The notes under the pieces are model-generated. The model had not been told where the DNA came from. It was given only the letters and a program-made list of their open reading frames with translations, and did no database searches. This document shows positions 1 through 6,531 of a stretch of DNA of 11,904 nt, piece by piece (within the stretch, counting starts at the first letter, position 1; the number at the start of each line of letters is the position of its first letter). The position numbers and the translations under genes are program-made. Origin of the DNA: Gammaproteobacteria bacterium (GTDB lineage: Bacteria; Pseudomonadota; Gammaproteobacteria; UBA6429; Thiohalophilaceae); NCBI GenBank assembly GCA_030593785.1, contig JAUVGM010000029.1:1-11904 (forward strand), given 5' to 3'.

Positions 1-2
1 TT

Positions 3-716
3 GAGTATGTAAAACGTGGCGGTAATCTTTTATGGATCCAGGAACCGGGTACTTCTCTATTAGGACTGGAACCCCTGGCAGATTTATTCGGTATCAATTT
101 TTATCCCGGTACTATTGTTGATCCAACCGCGCAAATGATGAATATAAAGGACCCATCATTTTCACTAATCACCAGCTACCCGTCTCATGCAATTACACGT
201 GATTTTCAATATATAAGTATTTTTCCTAAAGCCGTTGCTATCGTACATCACGAAGTAAAAGATAACTGGCTCGCAGCTCCCTTTTTACAAACCGTTGCGC
301 GCAGTTGGTCTGAAACAGGTTTATTAAAAGGTGCTGTTGATTACAATGCAGACAAGGATTTTGTCGGCCCATTAACTATCGGTCTGGCTTTAACACGAAA
401 AGAGGATGATAAAAAAGACTTTACTTCAGAGAAACCAAAAGGCAAGCAACAACGTATTGTGATACTTGGTGATGGTGATTTTCTTTCAAACACCTACCTG
501 GGAAATCAGGGCAACCTTAACATTGGTCATAATATAATTAACTGGATCAGCAATGATGACAGCTTTATTTTAATTCCAAGTTCAAGCGCAGTAGACAGCC
601 AAATAAATATTAGTGATTTAACCGGCGCAATCATTGGTTTATTCTTTTTAATTGTTTTGCCACTGGGGTTACTCATCAGCGGAACATTAATCTGGTATAA
701 ACGCCGTTCTGCATAA
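3..716 (+). CDS. GldG-family ABC transporter auxiliary protein, C-terminal part (5' end outside window)
   Basis: The reading frame is open from base 3, so the gene starts left of the window; the ATG at 135 is internal. About 237 residues are visible. The first visible stretch, with 'RGGNLLWIQEPG' and 'GLEPLADLFGI', has the pattern of the ABC-type transport auxiliary component (GldG / ABC_transp_aux family), a periplasmic domain anchored by a final membrane helix. The end fits this: a hydrophobic segment (IIGLFFLIVLPLGLLISG) followed by a short basic cytoplasmic tail (WYKRRSA). Such proteins are normally encoded beside an ABC ATPase and permease, presumably further left. A DUF4340 gene follows after 20 bases, which is the usual partner. 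The substrate of the transporter is not known for this family in Gammaproteobacteria. The family call is from pattern recognition and gene context. Confidence 0.72.
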   Translation, partial: EYVKRGGNLLWIQEPGTSLLGLEPLADLFGINFYPGTIVDPTAQMMNIKDPSFSLITSYPSHAITRDFQYISIFPKAVAIVHHEVKDNWLAAPFLQTVARSWSETGLLKGAVDYNADKDFVGPLTIGLALTRKEDDKKDFTSEKPKGKQQRIVILGDGDFLSNTYLGNQGNLNIGHNIINWISNDDSFILIPSSSAVDSQINISDLTGAIIGLFFLIVLPLGLLISGTLIWYKRRSA

Positions 717-736
717 CAGATATTTAAAAACTCATT

Positions 737-1603
737 ATGACAAAACGTAACTTACTTAATCTGATTTTATTGCTTTTTATCTCTGTTTTGATCGTGTTTG
801 TCATTTATGAGCCAGGGAAAGATAAAGCGCTCACTCCACCTCTCCTTACAGATCTAAAAATTTCTGACATTCAAAATATTAAAATTAGTCGCCATCGAAT
901 GTCATCCGAGCAACAGGATATAAGCTTTAGCAAAACAGAAAACGGATGGGTAATGGTCAAACCCCACCATTTAACAGCAAATACTTTTCGTATTGATTCT
1001 ATTTTAAAATTATTATCAACAGTATCATTATCAAAAAATAATTTAGAAAAACTGGATCCCGCTACATTTGGCTTAACTGAGCCATATGCAACAATCACAT
1101 TTAATAATACAGCCATTATATTTGGCCATAATAAATCATTAAAGCACCATCGTTATGTACAAATCGGTTCTAGCTTACACATGATAAAAGATACCTTTTA
1201 TTATCAGCTAACGGCAAAGACTGAAAGTTACATTGATCACAAATTGCTACCTGAAAAAAGTAAAATACAAAAACTAAATTTACCGGGTTTAAAACTTAAG
1301 CAAGAAGATGGGGAATGGAATGTAACTCCTAAAGCAGATTCTTTTTCAGCCGATTCAATTAATCAGCTTATCAGCGAATGGCAGCTGAGCCAGGCTTATG
1401 ATTTAAACAAAGTAAAAGTTCAACCCGGAACAAAACCTGACATCACAGTTCATTTAAAAAACAATAAAGTCATTCGTTTTAAGATTAAAATCAATGAAGA
1501 AAGTTTTAGTTTATTAAATATAGATTCTGGTTTGCGTTACATACTCTCAGCAGATCGTAAAAATAAACTTTTGAATTTATCAGGCATTGAACAAAATGAT
1601 TAG
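737..1603 (+). CDS. DUF4340 domain-containing protein
   Basis: 288 residues. The N-terminus is a signal anchor: 'MTKR' followed by a hydrophobic helix at about residues 5-24, so most of the protein should be periplasmic. The remainder has DUF4340 character: repeated beta-rich units with 'W.M..P' (GWVMVKP, about 70-76) and 'FGLTEPYATITF' (about 110-121), typical of the family. DUF4340 proteins are commonly encoded directly after GldG-like genes and are thought to belong to the same envelope ABC system; their biochemical role is unknown. The gene lies 20 bases after the GldG-like gene and 11 bases before mutM, suggesting one transcript. No strong Shine-Dalgarno sequence precedes the ATG. Confidence 0.75.
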   Translation: MTKRNLLNLILLLFISVLIVFVIYEPGKDKALTPPLLTDLKISDIQNIKISRHRMSSEQQDISFSKTENGWVMVKPHHLTANTFRIDSILKLLSTVSLSKNNLEKLDPATFGLTEPYATITFNNTAIIFGHNKSLKHHRYVQIGSSLHMIKDTFYYQLTAKTESYIDHKLLPEKSKIQKLNLPGLKLKQEDGEWNVTPKADSFSADSINQLISEWQLSQAYDLNKVKVQPGTKPDITVHLKNNKVIRFKIKINEESFSLLNIDSGLRYILSADRKNKLLNLSGIEQND

Positions 1604-1614
1604 CCTAAAAAATT

Positions 1615-2430
1615 ATGCCTGAACTTCCAGAAGTTGAAACCACCTGCCGTGGAATTTCTCCACATATTAATAACAACACCATTAGCAGAATTATTGTACG
1701 CAATCGAAATTTACGCTGGCCGATCCCGACCGGTCTAAATACAAAACTAATAAATAAAAAAATACTTTCCGTAACTCGTCGTGCAAAATATCTTTTAGTT
1801 AAAACAGAAGTCGGGACACTCATTATTCATCTTGGAATGTCCGGTAGTTTACGAATACTGCCAACAACTGAAACTGTAGAAAAACATGACCATTTTGAAA
1901 TACAGTTTAAAGATGGCATATGTTTACGCTTAAGAGATCCAAGGCGGTTCGGTTCCGTTTTATGGACAAAAGATGACCCGCTAAACCATAAACTACTTAT
2001 CAACCTTGGCCCAGAGCCACTCGATAAAGAATTTAATGCTGATTTACTTTTTGAAAAATCTCGTAAACGAAAAACAACCATCAAACAATTCATCATGGAT
2101 GCAAAAATTGTCGTCGGTGTAGGAAATATTTACGCCAGCGAAGTCCTGTTTTTATCTAACATTCATCCTAAACGTCTTGCAGGTAAACTTACAAAAGCAC
2201 AATCTTTATTGCTAACAAGAGCTATTAAAAAAATTCTCAAGCAAGCGATAAAACAAGGTGGCACAACATTAAAAGACTTTACTTCAAGTGATGGCAAACC
2301 CGGTTATTTTAGTCAAAAACTAAAAGTCTATAACAGAGCTGGTGAGTCATGTTTAACGTGTAAAAAACCCATTAAACAAATCACACTAGGTCAACGTTCG
2401 ACATTTTATTGTTCCAGCTGTCAAAAATAA
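1615..2430 (+). CDS. mutM: Formamidopyrimidine-DNA glycosylase (Fpg/MutM)
   Basis: 271 residues, the usual length. This bifunctional base-excision-repair enzyme removes 8-oxoguanine and formamidopyrimidines and nicks the abasic site. All landmarks are visible: the N-terminal 'MPELPEVET', whose Pro2 becomes the catalytic N-terminal proline after Met removal and whose Glu3 is the catalytic acid; the conserved Lys at position 58 (RRAKYLL); the helix-two-turn-helix stretch 'VVGVGNIYASEVLF'; and a C-terminal zinc finger with cysteines 246, 249, 266 and 269 and the lesion-binding Arg261 (QRSTFYC). It starts 11 bases after the DUF4340 stop. The last gene of the left chromosomal block, it is followed by the cassette array. 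No broken motif is seen. Confidence 0.97.
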   Translation: MPELPEVETTCRGISPHINNNTISRIIVRNRNLRWPIPTGLNTKLINKKILSVTRRAKYLLVKTEVGTLIIHLGMSGSLRILPTTETVEKHDHFEIQFKDGICLRLRDPRRFGSVLWTKDDPLNHKLLINLGPEPLDKEFNADLLFEKSRKRKTTIKQFIMDAKIVVGVGNIYASEVLFLSNIHPKRLAGKLTKAQSLLLTRAIKKILKQAIKQGGTTLKDFTSSDGKPGYFSQKLKVYNRAGESCLTCKKPIKQITLGQRSTFYCSSCQK

Positions 2431-2543
2431 TTCCGCAACATCGAATATCGCCGTATTTTTCAAAAATACAAATATAGTTAAAACTCAATAAGCAGTTGAT
2501 TTAATATAGAAAAAAGTGCATTTTAAATAATATTTTAAACGAA

Positions 2544-2563
2544 TTAGGCGGCGTGCCGCCTAA
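2544..2563. repeat. Palindrome A, 9-bp arms
   Basis: TTAGGCGGC (2544-2552) and its exact reverse complement GCCGCCTAA (2555-2563) are separated by GT. It is the first of two related palindromes just left of the first cassette. No T-run follows on either strand, so it is not a standard intrinsic terminator. Confidence 0.8.
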
Positions 2564-2572
2564 TAAGGTAAA

Positions 2573-2588
2573 AGACGGCTAGCCGTCT
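2573..2588. repeat. Palindrome B, perfect 16-bp
   Basis: AGACGGCT followed directly by AGCCGTCT. It shares the pattern (G/A)CGGC-NN-GCCG(T/C)CTAA with palindrome A, nine bases to the left. The left arm of A (2544-2552) can also pair with the right arm of B (2582-2590) with one mismatch. Confidence 0.8.
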
Positions 2589-2614
2589 AAATCACTGTTA
2601 ACTCTTAAAACAAT

Positions 2615-3154
2615 ATGAAAATGTCATCGACAGCAATAGACCATTACTTATTACTAACTGAAATATCATATGATTATGGTTTAATAGATATTTTTACATA
2701 TGAAAAAAGAATGGAGTTCGTTTTTAAGGGAAATAATAAGGAACAATCCTTTGAAGAAAACAGAGAAAATGAATTTGTAGTAAAAGAAAGCAATGACAAT
2801 AATAACAGTCCCTCTGAAGAACCTTTCTTAGCATTATTTACAGCTAGAGTTGGTGCATTAGGTAGTGTTTGGAAGTTTACCCTTGGTGATCCCGATAATT
2901 ACCCTAGCATTCCACACGGGCACTTAAAAACCAATTTAAAAATAAAACTTGATAGTTATCTTGGGTATACATATGACACATCTAATGGTAATAAAAAATT
3001 AAAACGTGAAGATAGAAATTATATAAAAGCGCTCTGGAATGACCAGGATTTTCGTGACTTCGCTATTAAACAGATAAATTGGTATATTTTTAACAACCCA
3101 CACTTTAGGTGGCGCGTAAAAAGTCCGAGAATACTGCCGAGGCGAAGGCCATAA
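2615..3154 (+). CDS. Cassette 1: hypothetical protein
   Basis: 179 residues; I do not recognise the family. Residues 1-37 look ordered, with aromatic residues (SYDYGLIDIFTYEKRMEFVF). About 38-68 is a charged, Asn/Glu-rich linker, probably disordered. About 70-179 looks like the conserved core, with 'GSVWKFTLGD', 'SIPHGHLK' and a basic end 'RWRVKSPRILPRRRP'. The His-Gly-His motif could bind metal, but this is a guess. No signal peptide or membrane helix is seen, so it should be cytoplasmic. The start is only 12 bases after the cassette boundary and has no Shine-Dalgarno sequence; the ATG two codons further (2621) is equally possible. The stop codon lies inside the extended R'' core of the attC, which is typical of cassettes. 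Confidence 0.75.
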   Translation: MKMSSTAIDHYLLLTEISYDYGLIDIFTYEKRMEFVFKGNNKEQSFEENRENEFVVKESNDNNNSPSEEPFLALFTARVGALGSVWKFTLGDPDNYPSIPHGHLKTNLKIKLDSYLGYTYDTSNGNKKLKREDRNYIKALWNDQDFRDFAIKQINWYIFNNPHFRWRVKSPRILPRRRP

Positions 3155-3155
3155 G

Positions 3156-3217
3156 AGTTAACAAGCGGGTCAACCAGGACACTCCTAACGTCGCGCCTGT
3201 TACCCAAAACGTTAGCG
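3156..3217 (+). other. attC site 1
   Basis: R'' is AGTTAAC (3156-3162) and R' is GTTAGCG (3211-3217). The inner arm GGGTCAAC (3167-3174) pairs with GTTACCC (3199-3205), leaving one unpaired C at 3171, like the extrahelical bases of attC. Length is 62 bases. R'' matches the start of cassette 1, not the adjoining R', as expected. Confidence 0.85.
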
Positions 3218-3244
3218 GTCAATAATATCCATTAGGAGTAAGCT

Positions 3245-3772
3245 ATGAGGTTACGACTTAGGTTTCTATGGTTAATACTTTCTTCATTCTGGAAAAAACC
3301 AATGGATCTGTTAGATGAATCTGTTTTAAATCTAAGAGTTTTGCCCAATGATATTGATATTACGAAAATTACAAATGATCGCTTTATCGCGCTTATGGAC
3401 TTAGGAAGAATGGATATTGCCTTCCGTACGGGTTTATTGAAATCAATGTTTAAAAACAAATGGGTGCCATTAGCAACATTTGACACAATACGCTTTCGTT
3501 ATCCATTAAAAGTGTTTCAAGCGTATCAATTAAGAACCCGAATTGTGTGGTGGGATGATACAACTGCGTACTTTAAACAAGTTTTTGAACGCAAGGGCCG
3601 AGTGGTTGCTACTGGATATGTATGCGCGACCTTCCTTGGCTCTAATGGCGCAATACCTCCGGATGAGGTAATGGCAGAAACCGGGAAATCATTCACAAAA
3701 CCCAATCAACCTGAAATCGTAGCTAGATTGAGGGAAATAGAGAGCCTCATTCACGAAACCCAAAAAGAGTAA
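3245..3772 (+). CDS. Cassette 2: THEM6-like hotdog-fold thioesterase family protein
   Basis: 175 residues. The pattern 'LNLRVLPNDIDITKITNDRFIALMDLGRMDIAFRTGLLK' and the later 'RYPLKVFQAYQLRTRIVWWDD' resemble the acyl-CoA thioesterase-like family that includes THEM6 (4HBT_2, hotdog fold), with beta strands around 75-130 and 'AIPPDEV' near 137. Members are presumed to cleave or bind acyl-CoA or other thioesters; substrate is unknown. The N-terminal 'RLRLRFLWLILSSFW' is hydrophobic and could associate with the membrane, as in THEM6. The start is supported by AGGAG (3234-3238) six bases before the ATG. Sixty-odd AT-rich bases after the stop precede the attC, longer than in the other cassettes. 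A metabolic cargo gene rather than an obvious defence gene. Confidence 0.78.
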   Translation: MRLRLRFLWLILSSFWKKPMDLLDESVLNLRVLPNDIDITKITNDRFIALMDLGRMDIAFRTGLLKSMFKNKWVPLATFDTIRFRYPLKVFQAYQLRTRIVWWDDTTAYFKQVFERKGRVVATGYVCATFLGSNGAIPPDEVMAETGKSFTKPNQPEIVARLREIESLIHETQKE

Positions 3773-3835
3773 TTCTATTTGTAATGAAATAGGTGTTAGA
3801 TTAATCATGCATATTTATTTCAATTGTGAACTTAC

Positions 3836-3893
3836 CGCTAACAAGTCAATAAACCGGACGTAAAAAACACGCCGGTTATTTATAACGTTATAC
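3836..3893 (+). other. attC site 2
   Basis: R'' is CGCTAAC (3836-3842) and R' is GTTATAC (3887-3893). The stem ATAAACCGG (3849-3857) pairs with CCGGTTAT (3872-3879) with one A left out. Length is 58 bases. R'' is the exact complement of the GTTAGCG that opens cassette 2 at 3211. Confidence 0.88.
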
Positions 3894-3908
3894 GTAAGGA
3901 AAATATTA

Positions 3909-4652
3909 GTGAACAAGAACCCGAAATATCCAAATTCAGCAGGTAGACTATTAGCTATCCTAGAAGGGTTGAAACCGCAAGGGACTTTAACGCAACAGCT
4001 TTTGCCTCTCATCTTTGATAGGCAAATGCCTGGCAATGCACATGAGCAGAGCATAGAAAACATTAAGGTTCTTACTGAATTACACATTATGTATGTTGAG
4101 TTTCTGCAAGACTTAGCAAATGCAGACATACCTGATGATGAAAAATCTGTTTTGGAGAAAGGGTTAGTATCACTTGCTACGCTAATGTATCCCGCAGCAT
4201 CTAATCAAGGAGCAAGAGTAGTTTCAGAATCCGAAAAAGCGCTACTTGAGGTTTGTGCAACACGCCTGCCAAAAGAAAATGTATTGGAAGACTCTGATAT
4301 AGAAAATATTAGAGAAAGCATTTCTTTGCTAAGAGAAACAATAGAAGAACTACCTGATGCTTCAATACTAAGAAACATATTGCTAGAACTAGCTAGGTTA
4401 AGCGAAGATTCTATTAACAGGTTTAATATATATGGAGCTAAAGGTGTTAAAAAAGCCTTTAAAGACATGCTAGCTGAAGTCGCAGAAATTTACCTACAAG
4501 ATGAAGAAGATGTTTCTGACATCAAAAGCACACCGGCTTGGGATAAGGCAATAAAACACATAAAACTTTTTGATTCAGTCGCTGCTAAAGCAATGAAATA
4601 CAAACCTCTATTAGAAAAAGCTTCTCAATACTTAAGTTTAAGTGGCGGCTAA
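3909..4652 (+). CDS. Cassette 3: hypothetical helical protein
   Basis: 247 residues from a GTG start, supported by AAGGA at 3896-3900, eight bases upstream. I do not recognise the family. The protein is acidic and appears almost wholly alpha-helical, with many Leu/Ile/Ala heptad-like stretches (for example 'IENIRESISLLRETIEELPD' and 'ILLELARLSEDSINRF') and no signal peptide or membrane helix. It is probably a cytosolic helical-bundle or scaffold protein. A small Gly/Ala patch, 'NIYGAKGVKKAFKDML', sits near residues 178-193. No catalytic motif can be pointed out. A defence role, common among cassettes of unknown function in sedentary integrons, is possible but unsupported by the sequence. Fourteen bases separate its stop from the attC. 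Confidence 0.8.
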   Translation: MNKNPKYPNSAGRLLAILEGLKPQGTLTQQLLPLIFDRQMPGNAHEQSIENIKVLTELHIMYVEFLQDLANADIPDDEKSVLEKGLVSLATLMYPAASNQGARVVSESEKALLEVCATRLPKENVLEDSDIENIRESISLLRETIEELPDASILRNILLELARLSEDSINRFNIYGAKGVKKAFKDMLAEVAEIYLQDEEDVSDIKSTPAWDKAIKHIKLFDSVAAKAMKYKPLLEKASQYLSLSGG

Positions 4653-4666
4653 AAAATTAAAAAAAC

Positions 4667-4750
4667 GTATAACAAGTCGTTCAAATCGGACTTTTTAAAA
4701 GCGGCGCTCTCGCTTCGCTTTTAAAAATCCGCTTAACTCAATCGTTATGC
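4667..4750 (+). other. attC site 3
   Basis: R'' is GTATAAC (4667-4673) and R' is GTTATGC (4744-4750). A 16-bp stem (4687-4703 with 4716-4731) has one bulged C at 4691. Length is 84 bases. The central hairpin is closely related to that of attC 5. R'' is the exact complement of the core that opens cassette 3. Confidence 0.95.
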
Positions 4751-4766
4751 CGTAAGGTGAGCTAGC

Positions 4767-5327
4767 ATGAAAACAGAAGATTTAGGTAATTCAAAAATAC
4801 TGAATATGTTTTTCAAACCTGCTGGCTTACTAATGGGGAGCAGGGTCAGAAAATGGTTAATGGATCCTGTAAAAACATTAAGGATCGCAGATGTTCAACT
4901 AGGACAAACTATTTTGGAAGTGGGGTGTGGTACAGGTTTTTTCACCATATCTGCAGCACAAATGGTGGGCGACCAAGGATGTATATTAGCAATGGATGCG
5001 TCTTCAGGATTTCTCAAAGAAGTGGATAAAAAAGTACGAAAAGCTAATTTAGAAAACGTAAGTGTTATTCAGAGAGATGCGCTAAATACTGGGCTGGAAT
5101 CTGAAAGTGTTGATAAGGTTCTATTATTTGGTGTTATTCCCTTTCCCTTGCTACCGCTGGACAAATTATTACCAGAAATGCATCGAGTACTTAAACCCGG
5201 CGGCACTATGTCAGTATGGCTTTTTCCGCCTTTAGTGCATAACTGGGTTCCAAATATTATTATTCGTTCGAAATTGTTTGAGCATATTAACGAACAAAGT
5301 AATGTTTACAATTACATACGAACATAG
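4767..5327 (+). CDS. Cassette 4: class I SAM-dependent methyltransferase
   Basis: 186 residues. The Rossmann methyltransferase motifs are in order: motif I 'ILEVGCGTGFF' at about 49-59, which binds S-adenosylmethionine; an acidic residue after strand beta2 in 'ILAMDAS'; 'IQRDALN' before strand 4; and 'MHRVLKPGG' near 146, typical of the UbiE/Methyltransf_11 group. Hydrophobic residues in the C-terminal third (PFPLLPLDKLL, VWLFPPLVH) suggest a small lipid-like or hydrophobic substrate, but the substrate cannot be read. It appears complete. AAGGTGA (4753-4759) gives a good ribosome binding site before the ATG. The cassette has its own attC and unrelated neighbours, so no pathway can be inferred from context. 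Confidence 0.88.
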   Translation: MKTEDLGNSKILNMFFKPAGLLMGSRVRKWLMDPVKTLRIADVQLGQTILEVGCGTGFFTISAAQMVGDQGCILAMDASSGFLKEVDKKVRKANLENVSVIQRDALNTGLESESVDKVLLFGVIPFPLLPLDKLLPEMHRVLKPGGTMSVWLFPPLVHNWVPNIIIRSKLFEHINEQSNVYNYIRT

Positions 5328-5333
5328 AATATG

Positions 5334-5403
5334 GCATAACAAGGCGCTCCAGCCGATTCGTCGCCGCGATGCGGCTCCTCTCGGCTGAGCTTTGTCGTTA
5401 GAG
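5334..5403 (+). other. attC site 4
   Basis: R'' is GCATAAC (5334-5340) and R' is GTTAGAG (5397-5403). GCTCCAGCCGA (5346-5356) pairs with TCGGCTGAGC (5381-5390), leaving one unpaired C. Length is 70 bases, and this site is much richer in G+C than the cassette genes around it. Confidence 0.92.
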
Positions 5404-5419
5404 GTATAAAAACAAAATC

Positions 5420-5650
5420 ATGGAAGAAGTAGTAGCTGGTATATTTAAATTCATTGGCCGTGCTATCGTCCAAATATTTATAGAGCTAATATTAGAATTT
5501 CTAATAAAAGGCCCTGGCTACTTAATTATTAAATTCTTCTCAAACATCAATGAAAAAGAACCAACGGAAAATAAAATTATAGTTGTCGGTCTTCTTTTTT
5601 GGTGTTTCGTTGGCGGCAGTACTTACTTGGTATTTAAATATGGAATATAA
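5420..5650 (+). CDS. Cassette 5: small membrane protein
   Basis: 76 residues, unrecognised. Two hydrophobic segments are visible: about 5-30 (VVAGIFKFIGRAIVQIFIELILEF in two parts, possibly amphipathic) and about 52-72 (IIVVGLLFWCFVGGSTYLVF), separated by a charged loop 'NINEKEPTENK'. It is likely an inner-membrane protein. Small two-helix membrane proteins are frequent in integron cassettes and some act as toxins or immunity or lysis-like factors, but nothing here tells which. GAGGT (5401-5405), which overlaps the cassette core, is the only purine-rich sequence upstream and is rather far (14 bases) from the ATG. Its stop lies five bases before the attC. Confidence 0.72.
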   Translation: MEEVVAGIFKFIGRAIVQIFIELILEFLIKGPGYLIIKFFSNINEKEPTENKIIVVGLLFWCFVGGSTYLVFKYGI

Positions 5651-5655
5651 AAAAC

Positions 5656-5758
5656 CTCTAACAAGCAAGTCAAGATCGTTCGCTAATCGCTCTCTGGGAC
5701 TTTTAAAAAGCGGCGCTATGCTTCGCTTTTTAAAAGCCCCTTACTTAAGTCGTTATAT
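5656..5758 (+). other. attC site 5
   Basis: R'' is CTCTAAC (5656-5662) and R' is GTTATAT (5752-5758). A 16-bp stem (5696-5712 with 5724-5739) has one bulged A at 5699. Length is 103 bases, the longest of the set. Its loop GCGGCGCT...GCTTCGC is nearly that of attC 3. Confidence 0.94.
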
Positions 5759-5772
5759 GAATAGGAAAGCTT

Positions 5773-6531
5773 GTGGCAGAAGACAGGAAAGCAAGATATA
5801 GAGATATATCGGATGGGCTGTTACGTCAAAGAAGAAATCTCCTCCTTATTTCTTTCCTCATGCCTTTGTTTTTTTTAAGTGGAGGAAGTGTCGAAAAAAT
5901 CAACATTCTCGGAACAATAATTATTGTAAAGAGTCCTGACGTTGTTAAGTACTCTCTAGTAATGTTATTTACGTATTTCTTACTTAGGTACTGGCAGTAT
6001 TACAAAGAAGAAACTTATATCAAAGACATGCATAGAAAAATGCAAGACTATATATACAAAAGAGAATTCTCTTACCTAAATAAGAAGGCTCGAGAAAAGG
6101 CAAACTTTCTAAATTCCAATTTCATAAGGGTGAGCTTTACAGATCCAAAATATCATTGGAATGGCCGACATGTAGCATTACCTGTAAACAAAGCTCGAGC
6201 AATATTTCCTTTCATGCGAGAATGTGAATTTTATATATATCCTGCTAATGCAGGTGAAGGACATAAGCTCGAGGACATAGAGAAGTTCCATTTTCAACTA
6301 ACAAAACCAGAAAATACTAATTGGCACCCAATTAATTCTTCAGAACCAACTGGTGGTCCTCCGCGTTTTTATAGAGAATATCTAAGGTACAGTATTTTAA
6401 AGTTTAATCTAATGAGGTTTGCTGGAGCATGTCGGTATATGCTTAGTGAATCATATTTTACAGACTACCAATTACCATTTATTATTTCTGGTCTATCAGC
6501 GGCGGCGACTATATATGCAAATATCATATAA
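5773..6531 (+). CDS. Cassette 6: hypothetical membrane protein
   Basis: 252 residues from a GTG start, with AGGAAAG (5763-5769) just upstream. Family not recognised. Membrane helices are predicted by eye at about 22-37 and 56-73, and a weaker one at 233-251. Between them lies a roughly 155-residue soluble domain with basic helices (KDMHRKMQDYIYKREFSYLNKKAREKAN) and an aromatic-rich part (FTDPKYHWNGRHVALP, YIYPANAGEGHK, NWHPI). It is probably an inner-membrane protein with a cytoplasmic domain. The membrane-anchored layout resembles many effector proteins, but no nuclease, protease or nucleotide-binding motif is evident. The stop codon TAA overlaps the R'' core of the following attC. Confidence 0.75.
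   Translation: MAEDRKARYRDISDGLLRQRRNLLLISFLMPLFFLSGGSVEKINILGTIIIVKSPDVVKYSLVMLFTYFLLRYWQYYKEETYIKDMHRKMQDYIYKREFSYLNKKAREKANFLNSNFIRVSFTDPKYHWNGRHVALPVNKARAIFPFMRECEFYIYPANAGEGHKLEDIEKFHFQLTKPENTNWHPINSSEPTGGPPRFYREYLRYSILKFNLMRFAGACRYMLSESYFTDYQLPFIISGLSAAATIYANII

Larger units (their letters stand above)
2431..2597. other. Intergenic spacer between mutM and the first cassette
   Basis: No gene is visible in this 167-base AT-rich stretch. It contains an 8-bp inverted repeat with a single central base at 2453-2469 (GTATTTTT / AAAAATAC); it has no clear T-run after it, so it is at best a weak mutM terminator. A TTGATT hexamer at 2496-2501 could be a -35 box, but no convincing -10 box is at the right distance. 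The two palindromes listed separately occupy the right part. If an integron attI site and Pc promoter ever existed, this is where they would be; no integrase gene is present. Confidence 0.6.
2534..2603 (+). other. Possible degenerate attC or attI-like site at the left end of the array
   Basis: The core GTTAACT at 2597-2603 opens the first cassette. To its left, CCGTCTAA (2583-2590) can pair with TTAGGCGG (2544-2551) with one mismatch. Further left, TTTAAAC (2534-2540) stands where an R'' core would be. The order R''-like, L-like, L-like, R' resembles an attC, but R'' matches poorly. The core itself is well supported by its complementarity to 3152-3162; the rest could be an attI or chance. Inference only. 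Confidence 0.3.

Noticed and set aside
1605..2096. Open frames on the - strand opposite mutM
   Set aside because: mutM has every catalytic and zinc-binding residue on the + strand; the opposite frames show no recognisable motif.
2453..2469. mutM terminator
   Set aside because: The arms are entirely A/T apart from the end bases, the loop would be too small, and no T-run follows.
3795..3801. GTTAGAT core-like heptamer after cassette 2 gene
   Set aside because: It fits GTTRRRY but has no matching R'' or stem arms; such a heptamer is expected about once per kilobase by chance.
4687..4731. Stem-loop of attC 3 as a transcription terminator
   Set aside because: It is strong but lacks a T-run after the stem and is better explained as an attC hairpin, with both cores in place. 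The same applies to attC 5.
5583..5801. 72-codon open frame on the + strand crossing attC 5
   Set aside because: It overlaps the end of the cassette 5 gene, the whole attC hairpin and the start of the cassette 6 gene in another frame, and has no ribosome binding site. It is a by-product of the hairpin sequence.
2615..6531. One operon or multi-gene defence system across the cassettes
   Set aside because: Each gene has its own attC and differing cores, so the units were acquired separately; there is no evidence of a shared pathway.
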